From Melanopsichium pennsylvanicum (lineage: Eukaryota > Basidiomycota > Ustilaginomycetes > Ustilaginales), in the NCBI GenBank assembly GCA_900208305.1, contig OAPG01000039.1, forward strand, positions 1 to 26,136: a DNA stretch of 26,136 nucleotides. The letters are read 5' to 3'. Below, in pieces: positions 19,927 to 26,136 of this stretch. The position numbers and the translations under genes were made by a program. Each line of letters opens with the position of its first letter. The first letter of the stretch is position 1. The notes beneath the pieces are model-generated. The model was not told the DNA's origin, made no database searches, and saw only the letters and a list, made by a program, of their open reading frames with translations.

Positions 19927-20872
19927 GTTCATTGCATAAGGATATGTTATAATAATTGGCCTGAGGAGTACTAGAGAATTTCCATCCTTTATATGTTGTT
20001 CCCTTAGATATACATTTACGAATAGTATCCATACTAACATATTTTGTGGGACCTAGTGTTCGTGTAAACGGATTCATTTGATAAATACTTTCTTTGTAAT
20101 AAGTTTTCCCTGTTTCCTATTTTTTCCTTCGGCGGTCGAAGGCCCCAATCTTAATCTTCTGTGATTTTACTGCTAGACGGTTTTCCGGTGTTAGATGTGG
20201 TTTGGGTGATTTAGTAAAAATAGATCGAGCTTCTTTAACTAGGTCTACAAATTCTTCTGTAGATAGTAGAACACAAGTAGAAAGAATTGATTGAGTGTGA
20301 GCCTGCTGAGTGATAAAGAATAAAAAACAAGACGGTTAGGGTTAGCCGTTGCTAGACTAATTGTTGCTCGAGAGATATCTGTTTCAGTTATAGTTGAGCT
20401 GCACTAGAACTAATATAAATAAGAATATCATTCACATAAACATAGACAGGGACAGAGTTAGCTTTAATAATACTACTTTTCACTTTTTCACTGGTGTAAC
20501 ACCATCAACTTTCATTGTATTAAGTGTACTATTAAGAGTGAAAATAGAATATTGTTTCAGACACAGTACAAGACTTTGCAGTTTAGTAATATCTTCTACT
20601 GCATAACCATTCCATTTTTAACAAAAATAGAAATCTCTAGCTAAAAATCGGAATATTTGTATAGTGTTAGATGTAAAAACAAAATAACGTGAACTAGTGG
20701 CTAGAGTGCTAGGTTTAAAATAATGTACTAGTCGAACAGAGAGACTCATACTGCTACCAACTAGTTGATCATTTTTGATTAGGTTAGTGAATACGTAAAC
20801 ACCATAAACACGTTTATTAGATACAAGTTTGCTACGTCCAACTCCTACAATAGCTTGAAATGCTTTTCGGAT
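19927..20872 (-). pseudogene. decayed GIY-YIG endonuclease fused to nad3, second copy
   Basis: Mirror of 8705-9650 with the same stops and frame breaks. Confidence 0.83.
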
Positions 20873-21592
20873 TTAACTAATGCTGTCTGAAAGAAGAATT
20901 GTACTGGATGAAATACTAGCTAGTTTATCTAGTTCTTCCTGAGTGCCTACCGGCGGGATAGAATGAAAAGCTTTTTGCACCTCATTGATAGTTGTCTGAT
21001 CAGTAGGGTTACCACTCTGAATATGACATTGTGCTTTTAGGTGCACATTCTCAGTAGATTGTCCTAGATCCTTTTCGTAGGCATCAGATAGATAAGTTGA
21101 TTTTTCTTTTTTTCTACCTCTAACGAAGTGAATTGTTACTTTCACTTTTACTAATTTTTTAACTGGTAGAATAAGATCGTTTTTATTAGTAAAAGGGGAA
21201 GTATTAGACTTAACAACATCAACATTGTTAATTGAAGATCGTTTATCTGTGAAGTATAGAGCTCCTGTTCCAAACTCGTAAATGAAACCAACAGTAAGTA
21301 CTAGGAAAAAGATAACAAAGATCCAGAACCCATAAGCACTTGTCTGGTAAAGATTTACGGCAAATGGGTAAGTCATTAGGAGTTCAATATCAAATACTAG
21401 GAATAGAATACCTACTAGATAAAATTGAATAGAGAAAGGGTTTCGTGTTTGACCATATACTGGACTAAAACCACATTCATATGGTGTAACTTTTTCTGAA
21501 TCAGGTCGGTGAACAGCTAGTAGAAGGTTAGCAAATAGAAGAATAACTGCTAGAATAGGGATAAAAATAAAAAATAGTGTAATTGTGTTCAT
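20873..21592 (-). CDS. nad3: NADH dehydrogenase subunit 3 with extension, second copy
   Basis: Identical to 7985-8704: a complete Nad3 ([17 protein letters not shown]) plus the 118-residue endonuclease-derived tail. It overlaps nad2 by one base. Confidence 0.93.
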   Translation of the reverse strand: MNTITLFFIFIPILAVILLFANLLLAVHRPDSEKVTPYECGFSPVYGQTRNPFSIQFYLVGILFLVFDIELLMTYPFAVNLYQTSAYGFWIFVIFFLVLTVGFIYEFGTGALYFTDKRSSINNVDVVKSNTSPFTNKNDLILPVKKLVKVKVTIHFVRGRKKEKSTYLSDAYEKDLGQSTENVHLKAQCHIQSGNPTDQTTINEVQKAFHSIPPVGTQEELDKLASISSSTILLSDSIS

Positions 21593-23205
21593 TAGTAATA
21601 GAATAGTGATAGAGCTAGAATATGACAGCTATTTAGTAGGATTGATGGTTGAAGTACAAATAGTACGATAATCATAGTAAGACTAGAAATTAGTAGACTA
21701 TGTACGTTAGTAATTGTTTGAGTAGTATTAGTATCTTGTGTATTTAGAGTACTATCAGTATATACTACCTCAGTTTGAGTATCTTGACTATCGAAGTAGA
21801 TAACTCGAATAATTTTTAGATAGTAAGATGCACTAATTACACTTACTAGAATTGCTATAATAGATACAAAATAGTAACCACCGTGAGTACTTGAATATAG
21901 AACCATTTGTTTTGCAAAAAATCCAATTAGTGGTGGAATACCTGCCATAGAGAATAGACAAAGAGCAAGACTTAGTCCTAGTAGAGGATTTTCCTTAAAT
22001 TGACCTTTAAGTTGATCAATAAACTGAATGTCTGTACTATTAACTGATTGTTTATTAGTAGCACGATTTGAAACTAGGTATGATTTACTTGTGCTCATAA
22101 TGTATCCAAATGCTAGAAGAATTAGGAATGTGTTTACATTTGTAAGTGAGTATTGAATTAGATAGAATAGGAATGATTCAATTGATTCTTCAGTATTAAT
22201 TGATAGAGCTAGTAGTAGAAATCCTACGTGACTAATAGTACTATATGCTAGAAGTCGTTTAATACGATATTGACTAAGTCCAACTACTGTACCGATAATA
22301 AGACTTAGAACACTAGCAATAAGTAGTAGATTTTTCCAAATATTAATAGATGTATCATCACTAATAAGAACACTTAGTGATTCAAAACTACCTTCTAGTC
22401 CTGATTGTAGTTCTAGAAGAAATACAAAGATGGAAATTTTTGGCATTGTTGTTAGCCAAGATGTTACAATGGTTGGTACACCATCATATACATCTGGTCC
22501 CCAATTATGTAGTGGAGCTGCTGCTACTTTAAATAGGAATCCAATACCAATTAGAAGTAGTCCACATGTAACACCACCACTATAAACAGCACTATAAGCT
22601 ATATAATCTGATCCTGTTACTTGTACTAGAGTATAAATACTTTCAAATTGTGTAAGACCTGTATAACTATAAATTAGTGCTGTACCTAGTAGAATTAGGG
22701 CTGATGATAGACCACCTAGTAGAAAGTATTTAAGACCAGCACTTGTTGCAGATTCTGAATCTCGGTAAAGTGTTGCTAGAATATAAACAGCAAAACTTTG
22801 TAGCTCAATACTTAGATACATACTTACTAGATCAGAACTACTTAGTAGTAGTGTAGCACCCATAGATGTAAATAGAATCATTAGTGAATACTCACTAATT
22901 GTTGGAACTACTGTTGTACTTGATCGTACAATCGTTTTATCTGTAACTGGACCCCAACCTAGTAGAATTAGAGCACCAGTGAAAAGTAGAAATCCTTCAA
23001 TAGCTACTGATACTGTTGTTACATGGAATAGTCCACTGTAGATACCTACTCCGGAAGCTAGTGACTCAATATGTAGACCATTAAAAGCCAGTAGAGCAGA
23101 ATAGATTAGAACTACAGATGTAATTCGATTAAATAGACTAGGAGTAATTCGGTAGGAGAAAACAGGAATGGCTACTAGTAGTGAAATTAGACCAATTGAA
23201 AGCAT
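21592..23205 (-). CDS. nad2: NADH dehydrogenase subunit 2, second copy
   Basis: Identical 537-residue protein to 6372-7985, with the same TAATG junction with nad3. Confidence 0.96.
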   Translation of the reverse strand: MLSIGLISLLVAIPVFSYRITPSLFNRITSVVLIYSALLAFNGLHIESLASGVGIYSGLFHVTTVSVAIEGFLLFTGALILLGWGPVTDKTIVRSSTTVVPTISEYSLMILFTSMGATLLLSSSDLVSMYLSIELQSFAVYILATLYRDSESATSAGLKYFLLGGLSSALILLGTALIYSYTGLTQFESIYTLVQVTGSDYIAYSAVYSGGVTCGLLLIGIGFLFKVAAAPLHNWGPDVYDGVPTIVTSWLTTMPKISIFVFLLELQSGLEGSFESLSVLISDDTSINIWKNLLLIASVLSLIIGTVVGLSQYRIKRLLAYSTISHVGFLLLALSINTEESIESFLFYLIQYSLTNVNTFLILLAFGYIMSTSKSYLVSNRATNKQSVNSTDIQFIDQLKGQFKENPLLGLSLALCLFSMAGIPPLIGFFAKQMVLYSSTHGGYYFVSIIAILVSVISASYYLKIIRVIYFDSQDTQTEVVYTDSTLNTQDTNTTQTITNVHSLLISSLTMIIVLFVLQPSILLNSCHILALSLFYY

Positions 23206-24110
23206 TACGACTACTACTTTATAATAAATCCCATTAATTTTATAGTAAATTATTATTTATTTTACTACTAAATCACAATTTATAATTTCATATGTTCTAC
23301 AAAAACAGAAACTTAGTCCTAATAAACTCTCTTTTTTATAAAGAATGGCGTTTACTATAATTAAATAGTAAAAATGTGTAGCAGTACAGGGTATAATCTT
23401 TATTTATACATATTATACTAATTTTTATATAATAATTAGTATACCTATACTATATAGTAAACGCTTGTAATAATAGAAGCTGTAACACCTGAAAAATACC
23501 TAGCATGAATCGGTAGCCAAGCTTATTTATTATTTACCCCTCCTTACGCCTCTTTTTTTCAAGAGGATAATTATATATCTTACTTAAAAATAGTTAATTT
23601 ATTAATATTAACTACACATAAATAAATTTCCCTGTTTCCCGAAGGAAAACAAGCATATAAAATTAAACAGTGAGATATATACACATGTATTTACAGGTGT
23701 TGCGATCTGTATACTTTTAATCTTCTTGTTAACTACTTAAAATTTGCTATTTAGGCTTTCGGAAGATCTATTTAATTAAACTATCTAATCAAAAAATGAA
23801 TGCGCTGGCGCGACCCTATTCTTGTATAGGATAGAGTACTTACTCTTACTCTTTTTGATTTACTCCTATCTATACTTATTACTTTCATTTAAATAAAAGA
23901 GAAATTAATATAGTAGGTTAGTCTATAATAAAATAGATTAATCTATCTAAGAGCTCGCGCGCAATTTAGTCTACATTTTGCGCTTGCGCTGCGCTTGCGC
24001 ACGGGCGGTAATTAAGTATAGATTTATTAACGTGCGTATTTACTTTAAATAATCTAGATATTAGATTAGTAATTAGTAAAATTAGTAACGCAGTAAAATA
24101 AAACTTAAAA
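23206..24110. other. nad1-nad2 divergent spacer, mirror copy
   Basis: Mirror of 5467-6371. It contains the nested stem-loop (23348-23464), the GC hairpin, the GC cluster (23978-24010) and the nad1 leader. No gene. Confidence 0.65.
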
Positions 24111-24276
24111 ATGCTTTCAATTCTATATAATCTACTAGAGATTCTAGTAGTTCTTGTTCCAATTCTACTAAGTGTTGCTTTTATGACAGTAATTGAACGA
24201 AAAGTAATGGGATCAATGCAACGACGAATTGGACCTAATGTTGTTGGATACTATGCTCTACTACAACCATTTGCAG
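23815..24276. repeat. nested inverted repeat, right-arm nad1 copy
   Basis: Mirror of 5301-5762, containing the nad1 leader and codons 1-55 with arginine at position 39. Confidence 0.9.
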
Positions 24277-25106
24277 ATGCTCTAAAACTGGTAATTAAAG
24301 AGCAAGTTATTCCATCACAAGCTACAAAAAGTCTATTCTTTCTAGCTCCTATGGTAACACTAATTTTTAGTCTACTAGGTTGGGGTGTTATTCCTCTAGG
24401 TCCTGGTCTAGCTCTTAGTGATTTTTCACTAGGTATTCTTTACTCTCTAGCCCTTTCAAGTATTGGTGTATATGGTATCCTATTTGCAGGATGGTCAGCT
24501 AATTCTAAATATGCTTTCCTAGGTTCTCTACGATCTACAGCTCAAATGATTAGTTACGAACTAATTTATAGTGCTGCTGTACTAACTGTAATTCTACTTT
24601 GTGGTACATTCAATATTACAGAAATTATTGAAGCTCAACAAAGTGTATGGTATATTATACCTCTACTACCTATCTTTATTCTATTCTTTATTTCCGCACT
24701 TGCTGAAACAAACCGTACACCATTCGATCTTCCAGAAGCTGAATCTGAGCTAGTTGCTGGTTTCATGACAGAGCACTCAGGTATGATCTTTGTATTTTTC
24801 TTCCTAGCAGAGTATGGAAGTATTGTTCTAATGTCTACTTTCACAGCAATTCTATTCCTTGGTGGATATAACATGTCACCTCAAGTACTATTTGCTGAAG
24901 ATTCATTTATTAACCTACAAAGTATTGCTCTAGCTGTAAAAGCAGTTCTAATTATGTTCCTATTTGTATGGATTCGAGCTACACTGCCTCGAATGCGGTA
25001 CGATTCACTAATGGTATTCTGTTGGACTGGACTTCTACCAATTGCTATCGCTCTTCTAATCCTAGTACCAAGTCTACTAATTGCATTCGATATTAGCCCT
25101 TATTAA
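24111..25106 (+). CDS. nad1: NADH dehydrogenase subunit 1, second copy
   Basis: Identical 331-residue Nad1 to 4471-5466, with [15 protein letters not shown] and AETNRTPFDLPEAESE intact. Confidence 0.97.
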   Translation: MLSILYNLLEILVVLVPILLSVAFMTVIERKVMGSMQRRIGPNVVGYYALLQPFADALKLVIKEQVIPSQATKSLFFLAPMVTLIFSLLGWGVIPLGPGLALSDFSLGILYSLALSSIGVYGILFAGWSANSKYAFLGSLRSTAQMISYELIYSAAVLTVILLCGTFNITEIIEAQQSVWYIIPLLPIFILFFISALAETNRTPFDLPEAESELVAGFMTEHSGMIFVFFFLAEYGSIVLMSTFTAILFLGGYNMSPQVLFAEDSFINLQSIALAVKAVLIMFLFVWIRATLPRMRYDSLMVFCWTGLLPIAIALLILVPSLLIAFDISPY

Positions 25107-25328
25107 AAATAATAACTATTTTCCCCCTTGCGCGCCACACGGTTACTTATATTAGTATAATAATTTTAGTAGGACTAGAGAATTTATTTCTTTTTTCACC
25201 ATTATAGTAATTTTTTAATCCCTGTTTTATTATTATAGTAAAAAAAGGTAAGAATTTATATTTACCAGAATGTACAACTTTAATGGATATTAATATAGGT
25301 ATGGTAAACGTAAATTCATTTCTACATC

Positions 25329-25366
25329 TACTAGTAGCCATTCCTGTTTTGTCCTACCGAATTACC
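25329..25366 (+). pseudogene. ectopic nad2 5' fragment, second copy
   Basis: Mirror of 4211-4248. It encodes LLVAIPVLSYRIT. Confidence 0.7.
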
Positions 25367-25380
25367 ATTTTTCTAAAGAT

Positions 25381-26136
25381 TTGTGTTGCACTGCTATTTA
25401 TTCTATTCTAATTTGTATTACTCTACTTGTTCAAGGAGGTCTACTAATTGATCAACTAGCTTCTAATACAAATAGTAGCAGCATGAGTATAATTGTAGGT
25501 AGCTATGCTTGGTATAATACCGGAGACAAAAAGAAGAAAGATGCAGAAGAAAAGGATAATAATGAGAATTTCTGGTCTGAAGTACTAGAAAAAGATCTAG
25601 GACGAAAACACTTCTAACCCATATCTCATTGCACGACGGTATCTTACTTCCGGTAATAATACAGATACGGATGTACTTAATAAGATTCTACCTAGTAAGT
25701 TCGATCGAGTTCTACCAGAATAACTTGAACAACTTATTAGTATTGAACCTAAAACAGTAAATTATTGTGATCCTATTACAAAAGAGGTAAATAAAAAGGA
25801 TATTTATCAGCTAATTGGTAAACGTAGTGGTCTACCTAAATATGCTGGTATTTACATCTGGACTAATATGCTAACTGGTGAACAATATGTTGGAAGTAGT
25901 GTTGAGCTAGCCAAACGTGTTGCTAATTATAAACAAGACATTTCTAAAAATAAGACACGTCCAATTATTTCTAATATGTCTAAGTATGGACTAGAAAATT
26001 TTAGCCTAACAATTTATCTAGTTGAACTAGTTCAACTAAAAGAAATTAAAGAAGCTAGTATTGATCAACTTCGTAAAATTATTATTCTTTTACAGTATCT
26101 TATTCTAACACTGAAACCTTCACTTAATACTGTAAA
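25381..26136 (+). pseudogene. decayed GIY-YIG endonuclease downstream of nad1, second copy (truncated)
   Basis: Mirror of 3441-4196. It includes the 78-codon N-terminal frame, the frame break, the in-frame TAA near 25722 and the AGIYIWTNMLTGEQYVGSS nuclease start, then is cut by the window end after LKPSLNTV. Confidence 0.8.

Larger units (their letters stand above)
14996..26136. repeat. right arm of giant palindrome (cut by window end)
   Basis: Reverse complement of the left arm. It runs to the last base of the window, which corresponds to 3441 within the decayed endonuclease downstream of nad1, so it ends mid-gene and not at a natural boundary. Confidence 0.95.

Overview
The window is fungal mitochondrial DNA. 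It encodes complex I subunits (nad1, nad2, nad3, nad4), the 5' part of cox1 interrupted by group I introns, GIY-YIG homing endonucleases and mitochondrial tRNAs, in AT-rich DNA scattered with short GC clusters. Nad3 motifs such as [13 protein letters not shown] and FTDKRSSI look more like chytrids and other early-diverging fungi than like Dikarya. That placement is inference from memory. No species is assigned.

Layout. Positions 1-3440 are present once: minus-strand cox1 exons 2 and 1 around a group I intron with a GIY-YIG reading frame, then trnS(GCU), a displaced 3' fragment of nad1, trnR(UCU) and the end of a decayed endonuclease gene. From 3441 to the right end the window is one giant palindrome. 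The left arm (3441-14580) and right arm (14996-26136) are about 11.1 kb each and mirror one another (x + y = 29577) around a poly(A)/poly(T) hinge at 14581-14995. Each arm carries nad1, nad2-nad3 (overlapping by one base), nad4, an unusual chimeric reading frame (start of nad1 joined to an unrelated membrane protein), and trnM, trnE and trnT next to the hinge. The right arm runs off the window, so the outer palindrome boundary is not visible.

Inside each arm a 462-bp piece of nad1 (upstream region plus first 55 codons) is present twice in opposite orientation. One copy starts intact nad1 and the other starts the chimera. The two copies bracket the nad2-nad3-nad4 block. Homing endonucleases have also reshaped gene ends. 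nad3 is fused in frame to a decayed GIY-YIG gene and its displaced 3' end lies about 1 kb downstream. nad1 is followed by a related decayed endonuclease and then by a second, diverged nad1 3' end.

Functionally the intact genes supply membrane-arm subunits of respiratory complex I and cytochrome oxidase subunit 1. The notable biology is structural: a large palindrome (terminal inverted repeat, hairpin-ended linear mtDNA, or assembly fold-back), nested invertible repeats, a chimeric gene that has captured a respiratory-gene leader, and endonuclease-driven replacement of gene 3' ends.
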